A stretch of DNA of 64,000 nucleotides. It comes from Acidobacteriota bacterium (lineage in GTDB: Bacteria; Acidobacteriota; Terriglobia; Bryobacterales; Bryobacteraceae). This document shows, one piece after another, positions 46,050 to 56,100 of the stretch. The translations under genes and the position numbers were made by a program. The stretch is from assembly GCA_026393985.1 (NCBI GenBank), contig JAPKZB010000093.1, positions 120,350 to 184,349 on the forward strand, read 5' to 3'. Position 1 is the stretch's first letter. Each line of letters starts with the position of its first letter. The notes under the pieces are model-generated. The model did not search any database. It saw only the letters and a list, made by a program, of their open reading frames with translations, and had not been told where the DNA came from.

Positions 46050-47463
46050 GGATCTACTGTACGCTCAACGGCGGGGCGGTGAAACGGGGGGCGCGGATCG
46101 CCTACACTGGGGCTTGCCTCCGATTCGTCTGCTGTTTGCCCTGTTGATTACGGCCGTGAGCGTGTTGAATGTGACGCGCAGCGTGCGGCAGTCGCTGACG
46201 ATTGATGAGGCGATGACGTTTTTGTCGTTCTCGTCGAAGCCGCTCGGGGAGATGTTTGTTTACTACGACGCGAACAACCATGTGTTGTTCACGCTGCTGT
46301 CGCGGGCGAGTTTTCTGGCGCTGGGGGATGCGGAGTGGGCGATCCGGCTGCCGGCGGTGGTGGCGGGGGTGGCGTTTCTGGTGCTGCTGGCGCGGGTGCT
46401 GGTGCGGCTGCTGGGGGAGAATGGGATGGCGGTGGCGGCGTGGGTGGCGGTGGGGTCGAACCCGCTGCTGCTGGATCATCTGGTGGCGGGGCGGGGGTAT
46501 GGGTTGGCGCTGGCTTTGTGGATGGGGGCGCTGTGGGTACTGCTGGACGGGGGAGAGGCGGGCGGTTGGGGGCGCTGGGCCGGGGCGGGGGTGCTGCTGG
46601 GGCTGGCGCTGGCGGCCAATTTGAACCTGCTCTATGCCGGGGTGGCGACCGGGTTGACGTACGCCCTGCTCCGCGGGCGGCGGGGAGCGCAGGCGGCGCT
46701 GGTGATGGCGGGCGCGACGTTGCTGACGGCGGCGCCGATTCTCTATCCGGCGCTGCGGCACGCCACACGGGACAACTTCTACTACGGGGCCGAGAGCTGG
46801 TCACATTGTGTAGACCAGTTTGTTTGGCTGGCGATGATGCCGGTGCATGGCGACTGGAATCTCGGTGCGATGCTGGCGGGGCAGACGCGGCTACTGCCGT
46901 GGCTGGTGGGGGCGGTGGCGCTGAGCGGGCCGCTGCTGTGGCGGCGGAGGCAGGCGCTGCTGGTGGCGCTGCCGGTGGTGTTGGCTTTGGGATTGACGGA
47001 GGCGGCGCACCGCTGGGCCGGGGTGCGGTATCCGCTGGGGCGGACGGCGTTGCCGCTGTTTGTGTTGACGCTGTTGGCGATGGCGGCGCTAGCGACGGTG
47101 CCGCGGGTGCGGTACGGGGTGGTGGTGGTGTTTGTGTTGCTGACGGGCAGCCACCTGGCGGCTTCGCGGTGGAGCTATTTTGGCGAGTGGCCGGGGGATG
47201 GGGAGAGCCGGGAGCTGGCGCGGGTGGCGGCGGGGCAGGAGGGGCCGATGTGTGCAACGTGGACGCTGCTGCCGGCGCTGGAGTATTACCGGCTGCGGTA
47301 CCGGCTACCGGCGCCGGAGATGGTGCTGAACGAGCGGGGCCCGGGGTGTGTGTGGTTTTTCGCAGCGCGGGCGGACCGGCAGTGGCCGGAGGAGAACGGG
47401 TTTGTGGCGGTGGCGGCGGGGGCGCAGTCGAAGGTGAAGGTTTACCGGAATCCGGGGCTCTAG
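46048..47463 (+). CDS. Membrane glycosyltransferase of the ArnT/PMT (GT39/GT83) type
   Basis: About 471 residues if the ATG at 46048 is used; a TTG at 46114, five bases after TACACT, is an alternative that would avoid overlapping the divergent start. The first luminal loop holds LTIDEAMTFLSFSSKPLGEM with the conserved acidic residue, followed by YYDANNHVLFTLLSR, the H-x-x-L pattern of this superfamily. About ten hydrophobic segments follow, with AGRGYGLALALWM typical of GT83 proteins, and a soluble tail. It probably transfers a sugar from a polyprenyl-phosphate donor to an envelope acceptor. The function of its neighbour does not clarify the substrate. Confidence 0.75.
   Translation: MDLLYAQRRGGETGGADRLHWGLPPIRLLFALLITAVSVLNVTRSVRQSLTIDEAMTFLSFSSKPLGEMFVYYDANNHVLFTLLSRASFLALGDAEWAIRLPAVVAGVAFLVLLARVLVRLLGENGMAVAAWVAVGSNPLLLDHLVAGRGYGLALALWMGALWVLLDGGEAGGWGRWAGAGVLLGLALAANLNLLYAGVATGLTYALLRGRRGAQAALVMAGATLLTAAPILYPALRHATRDNFYYGAESWSHCVDQFVWLAMMPVHGDWNLGAMLAGQTRLLPWLVGAVALSGPLLWRRRQALLVALPVVLALGLTEAAHRWAGVRYPLGRTALPLFVLTLLAMAALATVPRVRYGVVVVFVLLTGSHLAASRWSYFGEWPGDGESRELARVAAGQEGPMCATWTLLPALEYYRLRYRLPAPEMVLNERGPGCVWFFAARADRQWPEENGFVAVAAGAQSKVKVYRNPGL
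46056..46061 (-). promoter_or_regulatory. -10-like TACAGT before the SelA-like gene
   Basis: On the minus strand TACAGT ends six bases before the ATG at 46049, with no Shine-Dalgarno sequence. It lies inside the first codons of the divergent glycosyltransferase if that gene starts at 46048, which favours the TTG at 46114 for the latter. Confidence 0.45.
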
Positions 47464-47521
47464 GCGGCGGGGACCGGGGGGAGGACGAGCCACGATGGGC
47501 CCGCCCGCTCCCTGGCCGGGT

Positions 47522-50500
47522 TTAGAAGATAAAGCGCAGCGAACCTTGCATCCGACGTTCCTGACGGGCGGAGGTGACCTGTCCGAAGGCGGCGTTGACC
47601 TGGTTACCCTGGGGATCGAACCGGGCGACGTTGTTGACGCCCGAGTACTGGGTGTGATTGAAGAGGTTGTAGATTTCCCAGCGGAACTGGAGCCGGCGCT
47701 TTTCGTTCCCGCCGATGGGGAAGTTCTTGAACATCGACAGGTCGTAGTTGGCGAAGCCGGGACCGCGGAACTTGACGTTCGAGAAGTCGTTACCGATGTC
47801 GCCCCGGCCCGTCGGGCGTTGGAAGACGGAGGTGTTGAACCAGCGAGTGATGGTCTTTTCGCCGTGGGAGAGTTGGGCGCGACCGGTTTGGACGACGCCG
47901 CCGCCGTCGCCGCCGCCGGTGAAGTCGAAGTTGTCGGTGGTTTGGAGGGTTACGTTCTGGGGGAAGCCGCTGGCGAAGGTGGTGACGCCGGAAAGCTGCC
48001 AGTTATCGAGGATCCACGTGGCGGGGCGGACGGGGACCAGGGTGCTGCCCTTGGGCAGATCGAGGACGTAGCTGACGTTGAGGACGTGGGTCTGATCGTT
48101 GGGCAGCAGGGTGCGGCGCAGCCGGGAAGGGATCTGCTGGGCGTAGCCGTTGACGAACGCTTTGGCATAGGTATAAGAGCCGGAGAGTTCAAGGCGGCTG
48201 AAGCGGCGGTTGAGCTGGGCTTGCAGGGAGTCGTAACGGGTGGTGGTGGCGGGCCCGGCGATGTTGATGTCGAGGTATCCGAAGTAGGGGCGGAGGAAGA
48301 CATCGGGGAGGGGTTGCGCGGGGTTGGCGGGATCGGCATTTTTGGGGTCGAACCGGGCGCCGTAGGGGAGCATGTTGTAGTTGTAGTTCTGGGGGTTGTG
48401 GTGGGAGTTATTGCCGACGTAGGAGACGTCGAGGACAGTGCCGCGCAGGACTTCGTGCTGGATGCCGAACAGGTATTGATAGATGAGCGGGAGTTTTTGC
48501 TTGCGGTTCGGGCCGGAGACGGAGATGGGGGTAGTGATGGTGCCGGCGTTGAGGAACTGGTTCATGTCGGAGAAGACGATGGACTTGTCAAAGCGGAAGG
48601 CAGGGCCGCCGTCGAAGGCGGCGTTGCCGCCGGTGCTGGCCTGGTGGAAGGAGCCGATGGAGGTGCGGATGGCGGTTTTGCCTTTTCCGAACGGATCCCA
48701 GGCGAGGCCGAAGCGGGGGTCGTACTGGAGCGGGAGGGGGTCGCGGAAGCCGCCGTAGCCGGGGATGTAGCTTTTGTCGTTTTGGACGACGACACCGTTC
48801 AGCTTACAGGGGGTATCGGGGGTGATGGCGGTGTTGCAGACATCGCCGGTGCCGGGGACGATGGCTCCGATGTAGGTTTGGGGCAGGATCTGGCCGTTGA
48901 GGGGATTGATGGCGCGGCGGCCGTCGGGGGTGGCGACGGGGCGGTAGAGGGTGGGGGTTTTCTTGGGGTCGTAGCGTTCAAAGGTGAAGGCGGAGGCTTC
49001 GGGGTTGGACTGGAGGGCCCAGGGGCTCCAGTAGACGCGGAGGCCGATATCGAGGGTGAGGTTTTTGCGGATCTTCCAGGTGTCCTGGGCGAAGAAGGCC
49101 CAGGTGTTCTTGCGGGCGAACTGGGCGGGGCGGCCGAGGCCTTCGGTGTAGCGGGCGAAGTGGCCGATGAAGGCGTTCGAGAAGGCGTAGCCGGTGGTTA
49201 AGGGATCGTTGACGTCTTGGCCGAAGTCGAACTGCCCTGCAAAGAGGGAGGAGCGGGCCTGGCCGAAGCGGCTGTTCTCACGGTAGGCGCCGGCTTTGTA
49301 GGTGTGGGTACCGCGGGTGTAGGTGAGGGTTTCGGTGAGGGTGAGATTGGAGTCGGCGCCGAAGAGGGGGAAGCGGTTGTCATAGGCGATGGAGGCAGCC
49401 GAGAAGGAGGTGGGTATGCCGCCGAAGGTGGCTTTGGGGATGATGTTGATGGGGTTGAACTGGGGGACGAACTGGCCGAGTCCGGCGAGGCCTCGATACT
49501 GGCGCTGGAGGCGGCGGGTTTCTTCGTTGTTGGGGGTGCGGCCGTCTTCGGTATCGATGAAGAAGCCGGCGAACATTTCGTTGACGAGGCGGGGGCTGAG
49601 GACTTTGGTGTAGTTGACGGTGAGCTGGTCGCCGGTGAATTCGTAGTGCTGGCGGACGAGGCCCCAGGGGGAGGAGCCGCCGGCGATGTGATAGCCGATG
49701 GTATCGGCGTGCCAGGTGGAGCCTTTGACGGAGATGGTGTCGTAGTCGGTGGGGCGGAGGTCGAAGCGGAACAGGTGCTGGTTGCGGGGGCGGCCGAGGC
49801 TCTCTTCCTGGAAGATGTAGTTATAGCCGGCGGCGTTGGTATTGGGGGTGGGGAAGATGTTCATGATGGCCACGCCGAAGGGGTTGGCGCGGGTGGAGGG
49901 GATGATGTTGTTGGGGAAGGGGAGGTTGCCGTTGTTGGGATCACGGACGGTGATCTGGCGGCCGTTGAGGTCGTTGGATTGGGAGAAGTTGCCGGCGCGT
50001 TCGAGGACGGTGGGCATGGTCCAGCGTTCGAGGTTGACGGGTTCTTTGATTTGGTTGTTGTCGTAGGAGTAGAAGAAGAACATCTTGTCCCCGCCGCGGT
50101 TGATGATGGGGATCGATTTCTTGATTGGTCCGCCGATGGTGCCGCCGAGGTTCTGGAAGCGGTAGAGCTGGCGGGGGACGCCGGTGGCGTTGCGGAAGAA
50201 GGCGTTGGCGTTGAACATTTCGTGGCGTTTGTACCAGTAGGCGGTTCCGTGGAGCTCCTTGCCGCCGCCTTTGGTGATGATGTTGATTTGGGAGCCGCCG
50301 GAGCGGCCGTATTCGGCGGTGTAGTTGGAGAGTTGGACCTTGACTTCCGAGACGGCGTCCATGTTGACGGTGGCGGAGAAGACGCCGCCGGCGCCTCCGT
50401 CGCCGCCGTTGACGCCGTCGGCCATGATGGTGGTGCTGTTGGTGCTGAGGCCTTGGAAGTTGGGCATGTTGGTGCCGTAGAAGCCGCCGTTGAACTCGGG

Positions 50501-51004
50501 GTCGTAGCCCTGAGTGACGCCGGGGAGGATGCGGAGCATGGAGATGGGGTCACGACCGCGGACGGACATCATCTCCATTTGTTTGGTGCTGATGACGGAG
50601 CCATTTTCGGAGTTTCCGAGTTGGACGGTGGAGCCGGCGGCCTGGACGGTGATGGAGTCGGCGACGGAGCCGACTTCGAGTTGGATGGCGCCGGTTTCGA
50701 GGCGGGCGGAGGGGAGGAGGTTGTTTCCGGAGCTTTTGTATTGGCGGAAGCCGGGGGCCTGGACGGTGATGGAGTAGAGGCCGGGGACGAGGGCGGGGAC
50801 GACGAATTCGCCGGAGGCGTTGGTGGTCGTCTCCCGGGCGTCGCCGGTGCGTTCGCCGACGAGGCGAATTTGCGCGCCGACGATCATTTGGCCGGAGGGG
50901 TCAAGAACAGAGCCGGAGATGGTTCCGGTGGAGGTTTGCGCTACGGCATTCCACGATAGGAGGAGCGCAACAAAGAAGGGAAACGCCTTACCGAGATTGT
51001 GCAT
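47522..51004 (-). CDS. TonB-dependent receptor, Oar-like, with carboxypeptidase-regulatory-like domain (receptor 3)
   Basis: 1160 residues from the ATG at 51004, which begins a signal peptide (MHNLGKAFPFFVALLLSWNAVAQ, about 1-23); the frame stays open further upstream but without coding character. The regulatory domain GTISGSVLDPSGQMIVGAQIRL (about 27-110) is followed by a plug with MMSVRGRDPISMLRILPGV, TIMADGVNGGDGGAGG and TAEYGRSGGSQINIITKGG. The barrel ends in MQGSLRFIF with terminal Phe. It is the only receptor here with a clear consensus -35/-10 promoter and a long leader. It converges with the glycosyltransferase gene. Confidence 0.9.
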   Translation of the reverse strand: MHNLGKAFPFFVALLLSWNAVAQTSTGTISGSVLDPSGQMIVGAQIRLVGERTGDARETTTNASGEFVVPALVPGLYSITVQAPGFRQYKSSGNNLLPSARLETGAIQLEVGSVADSITVQAAGSTVQLGNSENGSVISTKQMEMMSVRGRDPISMLRILPGVTQGYDPEFNGGFYGTNMPNFQGLSTNSTTIMADGVNGGDGGAGGVFSATVNMDAVSEVKVQLSNYTAEYGRSGGSQINIITKGGGKELHGTAYWYKRHEMFNANAFFRNATGVPRQLYRFQNLGGTIGGPIKKSIPIINRGGDKMFFFYSYDNNQIKEPVNLERWTMPTVLERAGNFSQSNDLNGRQITVRDPNNGNLPFPNNIIPSTRANPFGVAIMNIFPTPNTNAAGYNYIFQEESLGRPRNQHLFRFDLRPTDYDTISVKGSTWHADTIGYHIAGGSSPWGLVRQHYEFTGDQLTVNYTKVLSPRLVNEMFAGFFIDTEDGRTPNNEETRRLQRQYRGLAGLGQFVPQFNPINIIPKATFGGIPTSFSAASIAYDNRFPLFGADSNLTLTETLTYTRGTHTYKAGAYRENSRFGQARSSLFAGQFDFGQDVNDPLTTGYAFSNAFIGHFARYTEGLGRPAQFARKNTWAFFAQDTWKIRKNLTLDIGLRVYWSPWALQSNPEASAFTFERYDPKKTPTLYRPVATPDGRRAINPLNGQILPQTYIGAIVPGTGDVCNTAITPDTPCKLNGVVVQNDKSYIPGYGGFRDPLPLQYDPRFGLAWDPFGKGKTAIRTSIGSFHQASTGGNAAFDGGPAFRFDKSIVFSDMNQFLNAGTITTPISVSGPNRKQKLPLIYQYLFGIQHEVLRGTVLDVSYVGNNSHHNPQNYNYNMLPYGARFDPKNADPANPAQPLPDVFLRPYFGYLDINIAGPATTTRYDSLQAQLNRRFSRLELSGSYTYAKAFVNGYAQQIPSRLRRTLLPNDQTHVLNVSYVLDLPKGSTLVPVRPATWILDNWQLSGVTTFASGFPQNVTLQTTDNFDFTGGGDGGGVVQTGRAQLSHGEKTITRWFNTSVFQRPTGRGDIGNDFSNVKFRGPGFANYDLSMFKNFPIGGNEKRRLQFRWEIYNLFNHTQYSGVNNVARFDPQGNQVNAAFGQVTSARQERRMQGSLRFIF

Positions 51005-51426
51005 GAGAGGGGCCTTTGGTTTGGTATCGATTCCAGCAAGAGGGAGAGACGGTGACCCACCACCGGGCGTTAGCCTGATGGCGGAGGTTTCGGTGGAAGG
51101 GCAAGACTTTGCTGTCCATGCCCAGGGGGTCGAGGGGCGAGGGGGTAGAGCCGCGGTGCCGCGATGAGTACGATGCCTGCGCCGGGTTGCTTTCGAGCGG
51201 CGGAGCCAACAGGGTAGAGATTGTCGAATCTGCCGAAGCAAAGCGCGGGTTCATCTGGAAATATCTATGCAGCATAACGGCCTGCGCGGAATCCGGCAGC
51301 TGACAGGACAGCTGCGGGGATTTTTGCGAAAGGGCGGCTCTGACGACCGGCAAGAACCATATCACTGGCGCGTCCGGGCGTCAAGCGGGGGGGGTGATAC
51401 GGGGGATGATACGGGGTAACGGTGGG
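51005..51426. other. Long leader and intergenic region upstream of TonB receptor 3
   Basis: 422 bases between the receptor start and the end of the acetamidase gene, both on the minus strand. It contains the receptor promoter (51356-51384), a perfect GCAGCTG/CAGCTGC inverted repeat (51296-51302 and 51309-51315) early in the predicted leader, and otherwise no open frame with good coding character. I do not recognise a known riboswitch consensus. Confidence 0.5.
51356..51384 (-). promoter_or_regulatory. Consensus-like promoter for TonB receptor 3
   Basis: On the minus strand TTGACG (plus 51379-51384) and TATGGT (plus 51356-51361) are separated by exactly 17 bases. Initiation near 51349 would give a leader of about 345 bases before the ATG at 51004. 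Confidence 0.6.
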
Positions 51427-52407
51427 TTAGCGTTTGCGCAGGGCTTTTTTCGGGATCAGCAGGGCCATGGAGCCGCGAGCGGTGACCACTTCGTACTTGC
51501 CCTGGAAGGCGATGAGGAGGTGGGCGGCCCACTCTTCGAGGCCATGTTCGCTCATCAGATACTGGACCATGTCGGTGGTGGCCATTTCGAGGGCGCGGTC
51601 GAGCGAGCTTTGGAACTCGGGCTGGGAGCCGATGCTGATGATGGCGTCCGCGGTCTCGACACGGGGGCCGGTGAGCTTGGCGCCCTTGCGAACGGTGACC
51701 GAGAACTCCACGTCCATGGACGTTTCGACGCCATTGCCGGTGGGTTCGCCGTCGCCCTGCAGGGCGTGGCCGTCGCCAACGAAGATGAGGGCGCCGGGGT
51801 GGAAGACCGGGAGAATGACGGTGGCGCCTTCGCCGATGCGGTTGTAGTCGAGGTTGCCGCCGTAGGGGCCGGAGGGGCTCGAGGTGGGGGCCCAGTCGCC
51901 GGCGGCGGCGACGCCGACGCAGCCGAGCATGGGCTGGGCGGGGAACTCCATGACGATGGCTTTGCTGCCGGGTTCGCGGAGCCGGACGAGGCCTTTTTCG
52001 CGGTCGAGGTCCCAGGGGACGTAGTGGGCGTAGCCTTTGCGGACGAGGTCGCGTTTGTAGACGGGCGGATAGGTTTTTTCGATGTACTCCGGGGTCATGG
52101 CGAAGAGGCCGAGGCGGTAGCCGGAGTAGCCCCAGTCGCGGTTGAGGCGGACTTTGTGGAAGTGGATGGCGATGGCGTCGCCGGGTTCAGCGCCTTCGAC
52201 GAAGAAGGGTCCGGTGAGGGGGTTGGGGGCGTCGGCGACCTCCTGGCTCAGGTGGTCCTTGCCGCTCGAATCGACGGTGCGGGTGGCGACGCGTTCGCCG
52301 GGGCGGATCTTCTGCTTGACGGGGTGTTTGTGGAAGAAGGTCCGGTAGTAGGTTTCGGCGGAGAGGGGAAGGACGGTGGCGCAGGCGAGGAGCAGGAGGA
52401 GGCGCAT
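51427..52407 (-). CDS. Exported acetamidase/formamidase family protein
   Basis: 326 residues from the ATG at 52407; a signal peptide (about 1-17, ending LPLSAE) is followed by TYYRTFFHKHPVKQKIRPGERV. Family features: GPFFVEGAEPGDAIAIHFHKV (about 66-86), CVGVAAAGDWAPTSSPSGPYGGNLDYN (about 150-175), VFVGDGHALQGDGE-type sequence (IFVGDGHALQGDGEPTGNGVET, about 207-228), and a C-terminal LSEHGLEEWAAHLLIAFQ-like helix. These are the hallmarks of formamidase/acetamidase proteins that cleave small amides to ammonia. Export of this enzyme is less usual. TATACT lies six bases before the ATG, so it is probably leaderless. Confidence 0.85.
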   Translation of the reverse strand: MRLLLLLACATVLPLSAETYYRTFFHKHPVKQKIRPGERVATRTVDSSGKDHLSQEVADAPNPLTGPFFVEGAEPGDAIAIHFHKVRLNRDWGYSGYRLGLFAMTPEYIEKTYPPVYKRDLVRKGYAHYVPWDLDREKGLVRLREPGSKAIVMEFPAQPMLGCVGVAAAGDWAPTSSPSGPYGGNLDYNRIGEGATVILPVFHPGALIFVGDGHALQGDGEPTGNGVETSMDVEFSVTVRKGAKLTGPRVETADAIISIGSQPEFQSSLDRALEMATTDMVQYLMSEHGLEEWAAHLLIAFQGKYEVVTARGSMALLIPKKALRKR

Positions 52408-52413
52408 AGGGGG

Positions 52414-52419
52414 AGTATA
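52414..52419 (-). promoter_or_regulatory. -10-like TATACT before the acetamidase gene
   Basis: TATACT on the minus strand ends six bases before the ATG at 52407, followed by C-rich sequence without a Shine-Dalgarno motif. Confidence 0.5.
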
Positions 52420-52426
52420 GCGGGAG

Positions 52427-53122
52427 TTAGACGGCAGCTCCGAAGAGGGCGCCGACCCAGGCCGTGAGGGCCATGGCGGCGATACCCCAGAAGGTGACGC
52501 GGAGAGCGGCTTTGCCGACAGGGGCGCCGCCGGCGTAGGCGCCGAGGGCGCCGAGGAGGGCGAGGCAGAGGACGGAGGCGCCGGTGACGTAGGGGATGAG
52601 CAGCGGAGGCGGGGCGAGCAGGACCATGCCGAGCGGCAGGGCGGCGCCGAGGGCGAAGGTGGCGGCCGAGGCGAAGGCGGCCTGGAGGGGGCGGGCGGCG
52701 GTGGCATCGGAGAGGCCGAGTTCGTCGCGGGAGTGGGCGGCGAGGGCGTCGTGGGCCATCAACTGTTCGGCCACCTGTTGGGCGAGGGCGGGGTCGAGGC
52801 CGCGCTGGGTGTAGATGGCGGCGAGTTCGTCGCGTTCGGCGGCGGGGTTGGCGGCGAGTTCGGCGGTTTCGCGGCGGCGGTCGGCGGCTTCGGTATCGGC
52901 CTGGGAGCTGACGGAGACGTACTCGCCGGCGGCCATGGACATGGCTCCGGCGACGAGGCCGGCGACGCCGGTGAGGAGGACATCGCCGCGGGAAGCCTGC
53001 GCGGCGGCGACGCCGGCGACGAGGCTGGCCGTGGAGACGATGCCGTCGTTGGCGCCGAGGACGGCGGCGCGGAGCCAGCCGATGCGGTCGGTACGATGTT
53101 TTTCGAAATGGAGAGCGCCCAT
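52427..53122 (-). CDS. VIT1/CCC1-family iron/manganese transporter
   Basis: 231 residues from the ATG at 53122. The opening DRIGWLRAAVLGANDGIVSTASLVAGVAAA is the VIT1/CCC1 signature (L-R-x-x-V-x-G-x-N-D-G). GAMSMAAGEYVSVSSQADTE (about 60-80) is the second conserved helix with its ligand Met and Glu. A charged, helical metal-binding segment (about 80-150) precedes three C-terminal membrane helices. It exports or stores Fe(II)/Mn(II). It is divergent from dnaE and shares with it an AGTATACT palindrome in the 64-base gap. Confidence 0.9.
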   Translation of the reverse strand: MGALHFEKHRTDRIGWLRAAVLGANDGIVSTASLVAGVAAAQASRGDVLLTGVAGLVAGAMSMAAGEYVSVSSQADTEAADRRRETAELAANPAAERDELAAIYTQRGLDPALAQQVAEQLMAHDALAAHSRDELGLSDATAARPLQAAFASAATFALGAALPLGMVLLAPPPLLIPYVTGASVLCLALLGALGAYAGGAPVGKAALRVTFWGIAAMALTAWVGALFGAAV

Positions 53123-53148
53123 GGGCGGGGCCTCCGGGCCCCCTCGAA

Positions 53149-53156
53149 AGTATACT
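53149..53156. promoter_or_regulatory. Palindromic -10 element shared by the VIT1-like and dnaE genes
   Basis: AGTATACT reads TATACT on both strands (plus 53151-53156, minus 53149-53154). It is 26 bases before the VIT1-like ATG and 29 bases before the dnaE ATG. I see no good -35 on either side. Confidence 0.45.
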
Positions 53157-53185
53157 GGTAGTCTCCCCCGCCCGCCGCACCAAAC

Positions 53186-56100
53186 ATGCCCACACCCAGT
53201 TCTGACGTCCCGTTTGTTCACCTGCACTGCCACACGGATTACTCGCTGCTCGATGGCGCCTGCGAGATCAAACAGCTGATGAAACTGACGGCGGAGCTGG
53301 AGCAGCCGGCCGTTGCGATGACCGACCACGGCAACATGTTCGGCGCGGTGGAGTTCCACAACGCGGCCAAGGACAAGGGCATTCATCCGGTGTTCGGCTG
53401 CGAGGTGTACGTTAACCAGAACGGCCACAAGTCGCGCACGGAGAACGACCGCTACAACCACCTGGTGCTGTTGTGCGAGAACCAGGAGGGCTACCGGAAC
53501 CTGATCAAGCTGGTGTCGACCGGCTATCTCGACGGCTTCTACTATAAGCCGCGCGTGGACAAGGATCTGTTGGCGCAGCACTCGAAAGGCATCATCTGCC
53601 TGAGCGCCTGCCTGCGCGGGGACTTGAACGAGGCGCTGCTCAACGACAAGTACGGCCAGGCGCGGGAGCTGGCTGCGACGTACACGGACATTTTTGGCAA
53701 GGACAACTTCTTTCTCGAACTGCAGGACCATGGACTCGAGCAGGACAAGCGGCTGATTCCCGAGGTGGCGAAGCTGTCGGCGGAGATGGGCATTCCGCTG
53801 GTGGCGACCAACGATTCGCACTACCTGCGCAAGGACGACGCGCGGGCGCACGAGCTGTTCATGTGCATTTCAACGGGCAAGACGGTTTCCGATCCGAACC
53901 GGATGCACTGGGACCATCCGGCCTTTTACATGAAGTCGAAGGCCGAGATGGAGCAGCTGTTCGGCGACTACCCGACGGCGCTGCGAAACCCCTACGAGAT
54001 CGCCATGCGGTGCAAGGTGGCGCTTGAGAAGGTAAAGGAGCCGTTTCCGAAGTTCGATGTGCCGCCCGAGCACTCGATTGACAGCTATTTTGCCTATGTC
54101 TGCCGCGAGGGGTTTGAGAAGCGGCGGCCGCGGCTTGAGTATATGCGGGAGCGGGGCACGCTGCGGCAGCCGCTCGAGGCCTACACGGAGCGGCTGGACC
54201 GCGAGATCAAGATGATCCAGCAGATGAAGTTTTCCGGCTACTTTCTGATTGTCTGGGACTTCATCCGCTACGCGCGGCAGGCGGGGATTCCGGTGGGTCC
54301 GGGGCGCGGGTCGGCGGCTGGATCGCTGGTTTCCTACGCGATGGAGATCACCGATATCGACCCGCTGCAGTATGGGCTGCTGTTTGAGCGGTTTCTGAAT
54401 CCGGAGCGCGTGTCGATGCCCGATATCGATACCGACTTTGAGCCGCGGGGGCGGGGCAAGGTGATTCAGTACGTCACCGAGAAGTATGGCCGGGAGCAGG
54501 TGGCGCAGATTATCACGTTCGGGACGCTGGGTTCGAAGGCGGCGATCAAGGACGTGGGGCGCGTGCTCGATATGACGTTTGCCGAGGTGGATAAGCTCAC
54601 CAAGATGGTGCCGCCGACGCTGAACATCAAGCTGAAAGACGCCTTTGCGCAGGAGCCGGGTTTTGACGCGGCGGCCAAGGCGGACTCGCGCGTGAAAGAG
54701 GTGATGGAGGTGGCGCTGCGTCTTGAAGGCATGGCGCGGAACGCTTCGGTGCACGCGGCGGGCGTGGTGATTTCGCCGCAGCCGCTTAAAGAGCTGGTCC
54801 CGTTGTATAAGACCAGCAAAGACGAAATTGTGACGCAGTACGACATGTCGGGCCTTGAGAAGCTCGGCTTGTTGAAGATGGACTTTCTGGGTCTGACGAC
54901 GCTGACGATCGTCGAAGACGCGCTGGCGCTGATCCGTTCGAACCGGGGCGTGAAGCTGGTGATGGAGGAGATTCCGCTCGATGACCAGAAGACCTACGAA
55001 GAGATCTTCTGGAAGGGGCGGACGTCGGGGGTTTTTCAGTTTGAATCTTCGGGCATGCAGGACATTCTGCGGCGGTCGAAGCCGGAGCGGATTGAAGACC
55101 TGTGCGCGCTGAACGCGCTGTACCGGCCGGGCCCGATTCAGGGCGGCATGATTGACGACTTCATTGCGCGCAAGCACGGCAAAAAGGAAGTGGTCTACGA
55201 TTTCAACGAGCTCGAGCCGCTGCTCGGCGAGACCTACGGCGTGATTGTGTACCAGGAGCAGGTGATGCAGATTTCCAACGTCATCGCCGGCTACAGCCTG
55301 GGCGAGGCGGACCTGCTGCGGCGCGCGATGGGTAAGAAAGAGGCCGCGGCGATGGCGCAGCAGAAGGAGCGCTTTCTGGCGGGGTCGACCAAGCTGGGCT
55401 TCAACGCCAAGAAGGCCGATAAGCTGTTCGACCTGATGGCGCAGTTCGCCGGATATGGCTTCAACAAGTCGCATTCGGCGGCATATGCTTACCTGGCCTA
55501 CGTGACGGCTTACTTGAAGGCGCACTACACGATTGAGTTCATGTCGGCCCTGTTGACTTCAGAAACGGGCAACACGGACAAGGTGGTGAAGTACATCAAC
55601 GAGTGCAAGGACATGGGCATCAAGGTGCTGGCGCCGGATGTGGCGTCGTCGCTGCTGAGCTTTGCGCCGGACGGCGAGGCGATCCGCTTCGGGCTGGGGG
55701 CGATCAAGAACCTGGGGCAGGGGGCGGTGGAGTCGATTCTGGCAGCGCGGCGGGAGGTGGGTAAATTCCGGACCTTCTTCCAGTTCTGCGAGAGCGTGGA
55801 CGTGGGGGCGGTGAACAAGCGGGCGATTGAATCGCTGATCAAGGCCGGGGCGATGGATAGTCTCGAGGGGACGCGGAGCCAGTTGACGGCGATGATTGAC
55901 CGGGCGATGGAGCACGCGCAGCGGGCCAAGAAAGACCGGGATAGCGGGCAGGCGGGGCTGTTTGCCGACCTGTTTGGCGGGGCGGCCGAGGATGCTCCCG
56001 AGGAGCCGCTGCCGAACGTGAAGGACTGGACGCAGACCGAGAAGCTGCAGGGCGAGAAGGAGATGATCGGCTTCTATGTGACCGGGCATCCGCTGGACAT

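Noticed and set aside
47464-47521. Possible terminator between the glycosyltransferase and receptor 3
   Set aside because: The gap is G/C-rich but has no stem followed by a T run on either strand.
52427-53851. Long N-terminal extension of the VIT1-like protein into dnaE
   Set aside because: The extension is antisense to the dnaE PHP domain, and the family signature starts just after the ATG at 53122.
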